From: Antedon mediterranea
Lineage: Eukaryota; Echinodermata; Crinoidea; Comatulida; Antedonidae
Direction of reading: 5' to 3'
DNA: 64,000 nucleotides
Assembly: GCF_964355755.1 (NCBI RefSeq)
Contig: NC_092674.1
Location: forward strand, 997,001-1,061,000
Shown here: in pieces, positions 47,501 to 60,400 of the stretch
Layout of the letters: each line of letters opens with the position of its first letter
How positions within the stretch are numbered: the first letter of the stretch is position 1
Notes under the pieces: model-generated
Database searches by the model: none
What the model saw: the letters and a program-made list of their open reading frames with translations, nothing else
Told to the model about the DNA's origin: nothing
Position numbers and translations under genes: made by a program

Positions 47501-48077
47501 TTGGATGGTAAATTGTATATTTTGTAGACCTAAGTTAGTGGACGACTTCACTAAGTTATAGCCTGCAGTGATTGTTGTAGTCGATAAGGACAAATCTAAC
47601 TTTAAGCAAAATACATCTCATTACTGGGCTAAATTGAACAGTCAAAAAGTCAAGTTATTAATAACTATTCGTTAATGGAATCCAAATTGGACATTAGAAG
47701 GAAATCTCATACAGTATAAAAACAATGGCATGGTTTTGTAAATACTATATTGAACGGCATGTAATTCATTCAAATTAATTCAATCTCTTTGGTAATTACA
47801 AGTTTTTGCTGATATTTAATCTTTTGATGGTTCTATCAATGGTATAAACGATTACATTAGTTTGAAACACTTTTTGTTCTATGTCGTGTTACATGGCTGA
47901 TGTTGAGAATAAATTCATAACTCTCATTTAAGGAAAACCATTTCGCTCTCTGACGGATAAGTCATCTATTTTATATCGTGCTTTATTCCATTAATAATAT
48001 GATAATTAATAATAATGGGTTTTGTTTTGAGGATAAAAAATTGAAGTTATGGATATCTGGTAAATTTCATTATTTTT
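44563..48077. other. Intergenic region C-D, second copy of the A-B spacer
   Basis: Collinear with 31190-34039 apart from an extra kilobase at about 44850-45925, which includes a TTAA-flanked MITE. No gene is supported. Shared blocks include TTTGTCATAT-type 3'UTR sequence, CGTACATAATAATTGTAATA and GCACATGCTCAGTTTTACTT. Confidence 0.8.
45224..45849. mobile_element. TTAA-flanked MITE of about 630 bp
   Basis: TTAA at 45220-45223 and at 45850-45853 flank imperfect inverted ends AGCCCCATTCCCT and (complement) AGACCCCTTCCCT. TTAA duplication is typical of piggyBac and Kolobok. The interior is non-coding and is absent from the paralogous region after gene A. Confidence 0.7.
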
Positions 48078-48110
48078 AGCACTTGGATGGTGAAAGAATA
48101 TTCAAAGTTG
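48078..48110 (+). other. Candidate non-coding leader exon of gene D
   Basis: Same block as upstream of gene B: AGCACTTGGATGGTGAAAGA leads to AAAGTTG and the donor GTAAGT. The acceptor before the ATG at 48456 is not resolved. Confidence 0.35.
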
Positions 48111-48455
48111 GTAAGTTAAGATTTAAAAAGTATGTCATTTTCTTTTTATTTTCTATCGCTATTTGTTTGTACCATGCTACGTGATTTGTATTGTTTATTT
48201 TATTTCCGTAACATGCGCAATATGATTTACTCCCTAAATTAGTTTTACGCTATTTGCTAACACTTCTACCACTTTACTGTTTTATGCTCTGATAGGTTTT
48301 TCACAATCCAAGGAGGAAATACATCAAAATTATTAGCTATTGTAGTATAAATTAGCTGATCCACCCATTATGAGTACTGTATAAAACTGTAGATTTTGTA
48401 GTTATAACACACAACTTTATATAATTATACGTACGTGTTTGTACCTACCTTCATC

Positions 48456-51400
48456 ATGTTCAGTACCTACCGGATATTTCTAGTAGGAATATTAGATTTT
48501 CTTTACACAGGTAATCATTGTTCATCTATTTCTCAAATGTTTTAAAAATCATAGGCCTCCACCTCTTATTGTATTCATGATTTGTTATGAAAAATAAACA
48601 TTTTTATATTTTGTTCACAGTTAATGGAGACGATAACAGACTATACTTAGCCATATTTGACCAAAGTAGGTCTAATGCTGCCATTTTTTGGATTTCATCT
48701 AATCCAGAAGTTTATGAAAATGACCGAAATTTAGAATTTGAAAAACTTTACACAGTTCCACGTCCTCCGTACATACTTGCCTTTCGGTTCTCGGCGTTGG
48801 CAGTCGATTACCACGACGGAAATGTCACATTCCACGAGCTGACCAACCATTGGATATACATGGCCTCTGATATTACTGCAGAATCGGATTACTCAATACC
48901 ATCGATTGAAGCTGGTACATATGGCAGAGTGAATGGTTTGGCGATTGACTGGTTAGCGAAAAATGTGTACTGGGTGGATGAGGGGTACAACTGGATCAAA
49001 ATGACAAACTATATGGGAGAAGGAGAAGTCACCATTGCTGATGTGAATATTGAAAGACCCTCTGGAATAGCTTGTTATCCTCACAAAGGGTAAGTATTGT
49101 GAGAAGAAAGAAATTTACTTAAATATACTCTAATCTAATGGTTGATGAAAAGTAAACAAACGTATGTATTAATTAGGCATATGAACACCGTAAAACCACC
49201 TCGGCAAAGAGCAAAACATAACTAAACTAATAATTTTGTAGCCTATAATAAAATAAATAAATAATGATAATAATAAAAATATTAATGCGTAAATAGGGGA
49301 TGTATTTTGTTGAAATATCAAGAGTAAATTTTAAAATATTACGCTTATTGAAAAGTCTTGAAAAGCAAAAAGACAAAAAACAATATAATATAAATTATTT
49401 TCTTAATGAAAATAACCTATTTTGAGCTTGAAGAGAAATTACCGGTTCTTGTATAAAACCAGGATGTAACATATCGGAATTCAAATTAAACAAACAAAAA
49501 ACAAAAAAAGATTCTAGTAGATAATGACACCGCACCATTTAACATTTTGTGGACAAAAGAACCAATCAAGTTTTTAGGGATATTTATTGGTTACGATACC
49601 AAACAAATTGGGATGATAACATTTTAAAATTTAAAAAAAATACATTAAAAATTATATACAACGATAGTATAATAGATGTACCAATGTATTCCCTGTTGTT
49701 AAAAAGGAAATTTTTAAATTTTCTATGGGGAAGAAGAAGTGAACAAATAAAAAATGGTTAAAGAATGATACGTTTTTTATATTAGATTAAATAAAAGTGG
49801 GAAGAATCCACAAAAGACAAAAAAAAAAATTAAAAATAAATAAATAAAACCAGGATTTTCACTTCAAATAGGCCTACTAACATTGATTGTTAATAAGGTT
49901 GACTTTTAATTGTGTCTCAAAAGTTATCTATTCTGGACCGAGTTAGGAGACCAATATCCACCGAAGATTGAAAGATCAACAATGGCGGGACACAACCGAA
50001 TTATAATCGTTGATGGGCTGACTGAACCGAGGTCTATAGCTGTAGACACGATACTAGGCAGGTAACGCTTTGATTGTGTACACTAAAACACATATATTTC
50101 CTATGACATATTATTATTTTTTGTCATGTCATTCTTGGGTATTTTCAGAAAAATGCCAAGATCAATGGTAAGATCCATTCAACTGCTAAATAAAACAATT
50201 GAGATTTTAATGGATTGTAATTAAAAATTAAATTATTATGGATGGAAAGAATCTATAATTAAGATTTATGATTAAGTTTTTTTTTTGACGAATACATTAA
50301 ATTACCAAGAAAGAAAATATTCGGCATTTAGCGAGAGACGTTTTCTTCTCTATATGTATAGTTAAATAGGTCTATTAAAAAAATTTAAGCAAGTTCTGTT
50401 ACTGGTTAGCCCTTCACAAGTGTTTGCTTTAAGCAAGTTCTGTTACTGGTTAGCCCTTCACAAGTGTTTGCTTTAAGCAAGTTCTGTTACTGGGTAGCCC
50501 TTCACAAGTGTTTGCTTTAAGCAAGTTCTGTTACTGGGTAGCCCTTCACAAGTGTTTGCTTTAAGTAAGTTCTGTTACTGGTTAGCCCTTCACAAGTTTT
50601 TGCTTTCTGAGATTTCGCTCTTTCTAATTTTCTGCATAAAAACTGTTAAATGATTACTAATGTTAGTAAAAAATACCTGAAAATTGTTCATGTGAAAACT
50701 GGCAATTATTTGCTTTATAATTTTACAGTGCTAACTCAAAATGAAAGATAGTTTTGCCTAAACAATAATACCAACACTTAAAAGCCTGCAAATGAAATTT
50801 CGATGCTTTTAGTTTTTTATGTTGTAATTTCCTGTCTCTAAAAGCATAGGGTAAATTTCGGGTAAAGTTCTTCATGGTTGAATACAATGCACTATTTGAT
50901 GCACTTGAGTGCTTGTAAAATGGTTTCGTAAAACTGTGATTTCTAGCTTGATTTAACCAATCCTTTCGACACAACTGCGAAATTATGCAACTGTCAAAAT
51001 TATTATTAAAAAATAATTAATTTATCAGAATTTATTGGACTGACAATACTGCAAATGAAATTAAAGTTGAATCTTCTGATCTTAACGGTAATGGAAGACG
51101 AACTGAAGTATCGGAACCAACTTCTCAGGGTGTATTTGATAGTATTGCAGTAGATGAAGTGAGTAACATACTAATTACCAAAGTCTCTGGGTGTATTTGA
51201 TAGTATATTGCTGTGGATGAAGTGAGTAACATAATATCATATTATAATCTTTCATATTTTTTGCAAGCAGATATGACAATGATATCCAGTAATACTTTTT
51301 ATACCAATTTTTTAAAGTTACATTTAACCAACTCGTAGACGTATATATTTGTCGGTGGATCATCTTCGATCTTCGAAGATTTTATGCGTTATTACAGCAA

Positions 51401-54400
51401 AGTTTCTCCAAATGTATTGGTATTCGAGTATGAGTTTGGTAGCGAGATCGACCTGTACGATTTATGTATTGCTGGTCCTAACATCCAATCACAACCCGTA
51501 ACGTGTAAGTAAATTCACTTTCTCGATTTATAACTATGTAATCTGATTTATTACTTCAAAATGTGACGTCATTGTATGCTTAAATGAGTACCAAGTAATG
51601 TGACATACAGTTTCCACAAAAATGAATGATTTATTTTTAGACTTTTGCTCAGTTCTCTTTTAAATTTAAACTTATGAATGTTATTGAGGGATATTTTTTG
51701 TCTTAACTAAGTATTGGGAAGCACTACCGTGCACTTTTTTAAACATGCAAAAACGACATTAGTGTAGTGCTTTACTTCTAAAAAATGTACTGATCATAAA
51801 TCCTTAGTAACAATAAGAAATACAGATACACACAATTAGTAGACTCAGCGCTTACAATTCCTTGTTGTCATTTCAGCACCGTGCGATGGTAATACCTGCG
51901 AACACACTGTGTATCAGCGGCAGCCAACAACAACCACGAGTGTTTGTGTCGAGATGATTACGTATTAAACCAGAATGGAACGTGTAGTATTGGTGCGTAC
52001 TATATTTTATACATAAACTATTGCTAATTGGAACCAAGAGTTGAATAAAACATGTCTTTAACGAAAGACCCTAGCTCAAAAACTACCTTCTAGATAATAC
52101 ATATTTTGATGGTGCAAACAATTAAATTTATGATGCTTGTATATAATTACTCTATCATAAGAAAGTAGAAAATGTAATTGGTCACCTGAGAGTAATGGTA
52201 TGTGACTTATGTTATAAAATTGTATAGAAAACGTAAACCAATTCTTTGAATGTTCCTTTTACAAAGGAGGAGAAAACCATGGAAGTAAAGCTGCAATTGC
52301 AATATGACATATTCAATAACATTTGGTACTTAATATCTCTAATACAGAAGTCAAAATGCATCTAACGCTGGGAAGTGACCACCAATTTAATAATAAACAA
52401 GCTCAGCTTAATTACTTTTTTATAAGTTTTGTAAATTAAATATACTCAAATTTATTTTGGATCAAACGCCCTACTTTTCTTGCTAGTCGTTATACTTTAT
52501 TATTTTCTCTACCGATTCTGTTCTGCAGCGAAATACCATGTTTAGTTTCTTCTAATGTCTGTAATTGTTCATGTTTATATATATTTTGTTTTCAGTATAT
52601 AAACAGACTAAAATCTTTAACTCTTTGTTTGATAGATAAATCAATATATTACCCGCCGTATTGCGTGATAGGACAAACAGACGCCATATCCACATTTGAT
52701 CCAACTATACTGCACCATGATTGGCTATCATTTCATGGAGTAGATGCCTACATTCACAATTTGTTTAGTGGATCACCTCCATATGTGACGACAGCATTAG
52801 TGGTTGACACACACAGTAACTTGTTGTTTTTTGCTGACTATTTGGAAAAGGAAATATTTGTCGTAAAAGTGAAAGCGGGGGAGTTCCGAATTTTAATACA
52901 TAAATACAATACAGGGCAGGTTGAGGGTAAACTTTTTCGTTGTATTGCTTCATAAAGGTATCAAAGTACAATATATTTTATAAATGATGTTGAAGAAAGT
53001 AGACATTAATATATTTTACTTTCAAGATCATGTAATTGTAGCTAAACGGCCTTAGGTCTATGTGTAAAATTTACACATAGGCTGTTATAATATGTATATT
53101 GTTTTCTTCGTTCTTTCAAAACAGCAGCATAAAATAATGTTATGATTTTATTATAGGCATGGCGGTTGACTGGCTAACACTAACCCTGTATTATGTTGAC
53201 TACGTAACCGAGAGTCGAGGATCTATGACGTACGATGGAAAAGGTTTAACCACCAAATATGACGTCACTAAACCAACGGCACTTGTGGTAGATCCTTTCG
53301 CAAGGTACAGGGCTTAATATTTCCGATCTACAGATTATCCAGTCAAGATGTAAAAACTAATTAAATAAATCTATATCAATGTTACTCAACAGGTATATGT
53401 TTTGGACAGAAGAAACCTCACCTGCCAAGCTAGTTAGAAGTGATTTAGATTTTAAAAATCGAAGAGATCTGACGGATATAGGTCTCCAGCATCCAACAGG
53501 AATGACAATTGATCTAAAGGTGAATAGGTGAGAATCCCATAATAATATGCAACAAGATCATTTAGGCAATCCTCGTGTGTGCCACGTGATCTCTAGCCTA
53601 CTTTTATCATTCATTTAATCATTCCATTCAATCATGGCTAACGGCTCGTGACTGCAATGATGAATCGCCAAGTAGGCCTACTCGGTCTTCAGTAAGTTGA
53701 TATATTATAATGTACGTGTAGGTTTTTATTCTATCAAACCATCTTGACTTTTGGCGTCATAAATGTCTTTTCTAGAAATATGTCCGAAGTATAGTGTTAT
53801 TGAGTGATCGAAATTACAATTTAGATTTTATTTTTCCTGAAGAATTTACATGGTTGGATCAGACAGACGTGTAATACTATTTTTTGCTACATTTAAAGAG
53901 CAGATGAATGGTATGAACCACCAGAAAGAAAATGTCACTGAGTTTTTCCTATATGAAATATATAAATGTTTAACTCCCGCATAGGCCTACTTTTTAAATT
54001 ATTATTTTTTTACATTTTTTCCTAAAGGATTTACATGGTTGGATCAGACAGTAGACTGATATATTCAATTGATTACGAAGAAAACAATAAACAAATTATT
54101 GGAAGAAGTAAATATGTGGCCATAGATATTACTAACTATCAGGTAAAATAGCATACTGTTATCAACTGAAGCTTTGAAAACAGTGATCACCCCAATAAAG
54201 GTTCAGCTGGAATTTATTATGGACAATAATATACTCGATCTTTCCATTCTAGGATAAGAAGTTAAATCCAGAAGATAAGCCCAATGAATGAAACACAAAT
54301 GAATAATGTGTGTAACATTAATCCCAATGTAGAATCCCACAATTTTCTATACGCAATACAGACATTTGACATTTCATAAGACATATAGGGCGATGCATTT

Positions 54401-57400
54401 TTTAATTTGTAGCATACTTCTGTAAGTTGTTGCAAAGTTATTAGAGCGCGATTTAGTTTGAATTTGTAGATTGGGCGAGACAATTACTGTGCGTATATGT
54501 TTGTACTTATTTACTCGTGGTTTTAATTTTCACACTTTTTACTTTTGTAATTTCTTCTACCGTATATTTGAGAAGTAAATAATAAAAAGTTAACTAAGCT
54601 AATATAACATTTCAGATAAACTTCTTCTTCTTAGTTGTAGCAGGTTCGTGAATGGACTGATGTAATTTTAATTGTTCGTTCAAATTCTAACTGATATAAA
54701 ATAATTTTATTTAGGACTCTCTGATATTAGCTGAACCACTCGGTATATCCAGTGGAATGGTTGAAGCGATTCACAAGCCAACTGGAGAACACGAAGGTTC
54801 CATAATGTTGGATTCATATATATCAGCTATCACCATCGCTGATGAGTCAAATCAACTAAGAACAATTTCACAAACGCCAACAGGTTTGTTGTATGACTGT
54901 AATGGAAACATCAATACATTCTCGTTAGTCTTTGGTTATTCATAGAATTTATTTTTCATAAAGTTATGAGAGAAGGAATGTTAATAATTTGTCTGGGAAA
55001 GAGCCAAAATACACCCTGTTAGGCAAAAGTTTGCCTTGGTAATGTGTTCATCCTTTTCCGGATGTCATACAGATAAGAATCTATATCTATATATAAATTT
55101 ACGTTAGGGCAAAATTCGGTAAATCGCGCGTTACTTCTAGAATGTTTACTCGATGGTATATAAAGTTGGTTCGTACTTTCGGTACTGATTTTAACCACTT
55201 GATGTAACCCTGTTTACTAATTAAATTGAGTTCAATAATTAGTTATTGACGATTAAAACGAATTTAGGTTCAACGATTTGCCCCAAATAGGGGTGTTTTT
55301 CGATCGTGGTATACACTGTCTAATGGATGTCCGTCTTGAAAAATACCCGCAGACAATAATACGAGGATGCTTCGAATTTTCCTATCTCCTCCTACGATAA
55401 TTGTATTTAATGGCTGAAAACCGGTTGAACAGCTCGAGTACAGCGTCATAATGTTGAAGACAGGCCGATTTTCTTTAAAAAATACTATTTTGATAGATTT
55501 AATATACGTTTATACAAATGTATTGATTTGCGATGAATGGAACATTCCAATCTCTGTTCCTCAAGTGTCTATTCCCTCAGGCGTCGTAATAGCAGGGTTG
55601 CTAACTTCCATTTTTTATGAAGATTGTGCATTTTGTGACAAAAGCACCAAATTTGGCACAAACCTTCTTTAGGGTATATCTAACAATCCTAGAAGGGGTG
55701 CCCAAAAATCGGAACAATTTAACGACGTCATTTGGACCACGCCCTTTTTTTAGTATTACGTAATTAGGTGAAAACTTAAATCTTCGTATATACATACCAA
55801 GTTTGGTATCAAATTAAAACTCATGACATGTACATTGCAATACACACATAAAAAATATATGATTTCTCTTCAGACGGAATATATAGGTCAAATAATGTCA
55901 TTTTCTGTCATATTGAAGGGGATTTAAATCAAAACGCGCCAATATTGGGCTATGTTATAAACATTGTAGTTATAAGAAAAACAACCTTCATTTTTGTAAT
56001 AGAACTACTAATATATATTTATCCTGTCCTGTCTTTCCATTAACATAATATTAGGAACCACTGAAAAAAATTATATAAAACATATACTGTATCAAACTTG
56101 GCTCAATAATCACTGGACTAAGTAAACAGACAAAAGACCATTTGACTGACAATTATGGCGTTAGCATCCAAAACAATACATGGAGGTGATTATCAACTTT
56201 ACTTTTATGAAATTATTTATCTGGAAATAAACACTTATAATGGTACAGAGTTGCTAGATGACGAACAAGTTCCACGGCATGGGTAACAAAGACCAGTGCA
56301 AGAAAGACCTGCTTAACGGCACTTGCAGTTCCCTGAGCAATGCAGGCAACCCATTCCTCGATAATTGTTCAGAACTTCTGGTCTTGGATGCTCGAGATTG
56401 TGCCAATGAAAGTGCAATAGTGACAGTTCGTACAATTCAGGATGTAGGTACTACCCAGTACCAAAAAATATATCAAGGAAGTTATTCTCGACAGAAGTGT
56501 TGCAATTCAACAAGCCATCAAACAGAATAAGCTGCCGTTGTTCAACGCACCATGGTCAAAATCAGTGTCCAAAACAAAGCAACAAGTTAAGAGTTTAAAA
56601 AGTGACTGCAGCCTTTTCAGTCGACTGTATATTGCAAGTCAATCTCGTGATGAAGATTTGGAAGACTTCTTCATGCATGAAAACCAGCCATGGCCACCCT
56701 CTTTGGCAGTAAATGGAAAGCTTCGACTACCAACTAAGAAGTCTGAGTTGCTACAGCATTTGGAGACTGAAGGCCAGCCTGAACCTCCTACATATTTTGA
56801 CGTAAAGGTGTTTGACGGAGCTGCTATTGTCCATGCTCTTTCCAGCAACCATGCATTTACATGACTACGATGATAAGGTGAGTACATTTCTTTGCATTCA
56901 GGATTGTATCTATTGTTTAACCACCACATAATTGGTCACTTCTATATGCGGATCGTTATTCTTGTATCATTTGTATGACAGGTCTTTCTATCGTGGACCA
57001 GACAGCAGTTGCAGAATAGTAACAGAATTGATATAGTGTGGGACACTTACAGAACAGATAGTCTTAAGCAGTCTACAGGAGAAAAAAGACGAAAATGGGT
57101 CAAGAGGAAAGTTGGGGGACAAACAAAGATTCCACGGAATTTTCCAGACTTTCTGAAAGATCCAGTAAATAAAGAGGAGTTATTTAACTTTTTAACTACA
57201 TGATTACTCTGACTGCAAAGAAGTTTACATAATTACATCAGGTAAGTTTTATTATGATACATACTAATTTATTTTGTTTGTAACCAAACGATTAATTTAC
57301 TTATACAGTTTCATACCAATAATTAATTAAAAAGGCATATTAAATTAGTAAGTAATTCTTGATATATGTCCTGTAGGCGAGTCTGTTGTATGTTGACATC

Positions 57401-60400
57401 TACTCCACCTATGTCAATCTGCGACCATGAAGAGCCCGAATCCAGGATGTGCATTCACATTGATGATGCCTTAAAGAAAGGTAGCAGGGTTATTTTGGTG
57501 CGTACAGTTGATACTGCTGATGTCATTGTTATCCTGATTGGTATTTTCTGCAATCTAATAGCCTGTTATCCTGGTACGTGTATCTGGGTCGCATTTGGCA
57601 TGGGTAAGCACTTCCAATATTTTAATATAAATACCATCTGCCATAACCTAGGAGAGGATAAGTCAAGAGGGCTGCCAGTTTTTCATGCATTTACTGGGTC
57701 CGATACTACATCCCAGTTCTTCGGAAAAGCAAAACACTCTGCATGGGAGACGTGGAACTCATTTCCAGCAGTCACAGAAGCCTTTCTTTTCATGGCACAT
57801 CACCCTTTCAAATCTCTAGGAGTTAACTCATCTCAATTTCAGTTGCTAGAGGAGTTTACATGTCATCTATACGACAAGACAAGTACTTTAAGAAGTGTTA
57901 CTGAGCTAAGACAAGATCTTTTTTCAAGAAAGGCACGGTCAATTGACAACATTCCTCCTACACAGGTAAGGGGAGCTTCCATATAATTGTCAATTGTCGT
58001 TTAATAATTTATTATCAGGTTCATGTTTTTCTTTCATTAAAAGGTAACACCAATCTTTAAATTGTTTATTGAAGGATGCACTTTTACAGCATTCCAACAG
58101 ATCCATATACCAAGCAAGCATTTGGACCACCAGTCTACAGCCACAGCAGAATTCTCCATCACCAGAAGACTTTGGTTGGACTAAAACCGGCAGTACATGG
58201 ACACCAATCTGGACAATACTACCTGAAGCATCCATGGCATGTAGGGAATAAAGTGTGGCTGCAAGTGCCGTTCAGCAGGTCTTTTTACCCATGCCGTGGA
58301 ACTTGTTCGTCATCTAGCAACTCTGTACCATTATAAGTATTTGTTTCCAGATAAATAATTTCATAAAAGTAAAGTTGATAATCACCTCCATGTATTGTTA
58401 TGGATGCTAACGCCATAATTGCCAGTCAAATGGTCTTTTGTCGGTTTACTAATAGTCCAGTGGTTATTGAGCCAAGTTTGATACAGTATATGTTTTATAT
58501 ACCTTTTTTCAGTGGTTCCTAATATTATGTTAAAGGAAAGTAACTGGTACAGGATAAATATATATTAGTACTATTACAAAAAATGAATGTTGTTGTTCTT
58601 ATAACTACAATGTTCATAACATAGCACAATATTGGCACGTTTTGATTGAAATACCCTTCAATATGACAGAAAATTACATTATTTGACCTATATATTCCGT
58701 CTGAAGAGAAATCATATATTTTTTATGTGTGTATTGCAATGTACATGTCATGAGTTTTAATTTGATACCAAACTTGGTATGTATATACGAAGATTTAAGT
58801 TTTCACCTAATTACGTATCACTAAAAAAAGGGCGTGGTCCAAATGACGTCGTTAAATTGTTCCGATTTTTGGGCACCCCTTCTAGGATTGTTAGATATAC
58901 CCTAAAGAAGGTTTGTGCCAAATTTGGTACTTTTGTCACAAAGTGCACAAAAAAGTGCTAAGTTACCCTGCTATAAAGGCAAGTACTGTATACTCATTAC
59001 AGAAATTCATTTTTTTTTCAATCTGTGCTGCAGTGGTTGGATATACATTTTTTTTTTAAACGGATAATGAGCTAGAGTTTTCACTCGCCGTATATTATGT
59101 ACAAATCTTTATTATTGCAATTAAACCACCCACATCATCACCCTTCTCTCACTGGCATGAGTAGCGTTGTAAAACCAGTAGAGGATAGGCCTACGGTACA
59201 TCACATGCCCTAAACGCAGAACAACTTTGGTGGGTAGGGTAGGAACAAACTTAAGTATGAATTGGCTCTAAGAAACAATTGAAAACCATTAGGCCTACTT
59301 ATTAAGTTGAGTTAGATAATTTAATATTTATTGACGATTAAATCAAATTTATGATTTTCTCCGAATAGAGGTGGTTTTCACAAATTGTTTTACATTATAT
59401 AAACATATACACGTCGTAGTGATGTATCGTTACATGTACTGTACTATTTCAATCGACTTGGATGGTGATAGTTTCAACAAAGTATTACATCGCAATGTTT
59501 TACTGTGTTTAGTGGTATATTATTTGTAAAACATGAAAACAATTAATATTTCGTTACTAAATAGATAAAGAATATATTTAAAAATTGTTCCTCTTTGCAC
59601 CCATCCTCTTCCCCATCCTCTTCCCCATCCCTCAACCCTAATGTTACATACAAAACACAAATTAAGTTTGTTTAAATTTGACTTAAACAATATTGGTCTC
59701 ATTTTGTGACAAGTTTCTCTTTCGGAAGTAATTCCCAGGGTGCTAATTTTAGTTGAGTACATAAATCACATTGTCTATTTATTCGTTCCTGTAAACGACA
59801 TGTATTTGCCCTGCGGTACGTATACATTTGAAATCGCCAGTTTTTTAACGCTGAAATTATTATGTATTCGAGAACCATCTGTGGGCACGACCTAGATGGT
59901 ACGCGAGCGAAGCGAGCGTACCATCTAGTATATATAACTTATGCTTAATTCTGATATAGGCGAGCACAGTGGAAAAACTTTGGGACAAATATCCGCCTTG
60001 GATACCTACCTCATCTATCTCAGATGTACCGCGAAACGTAGATTTGATAACATTAGTTCTCACTAATATGATATTGTTCCATATTTCTCTATTAGGAAGA
60101 TATTATAAAGGGTTTTATAACAACATTTTTGATTTCATCGTTAAATTTCAACCGTGCGCTGGTTTACCGGGTTCACGATGAGTTCGAGGGTTCACCTTGC
60201 AATTTCCTGGTTTCAACTAAGTTTGCCGTTGGTGGTGGCAATGGCCATTTTAGATTTTGTTTATTTTCGGACCGCGCGTGTGAAGGGTCAGTAGTTAGCA
60301 AAATAAAGATTATACTGCAAATTATTAAAGATAAAATTAAATATATTCATAAATTGGTGTATATTGTGGGGAATAGTATATAAAATTACATCGAGAGAAC

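Larger units (their letters stand above)
55086..59928 (+). mobile_element. Inner Helitron-like element with captured TIR element
   Basis: Starts TCTATATATAAATTTACG after an A and ends in the hairpin GATGGTACGC...GCGTACCATC, then CTAG and T. It contains two direct copies of a 130-bp block (about 55200-55330 and 59300-59400, ATTGACGATTAAA) that flank the TIR element at 55588-58977. No Rep/helicase is seen. Confidence 0.6.
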
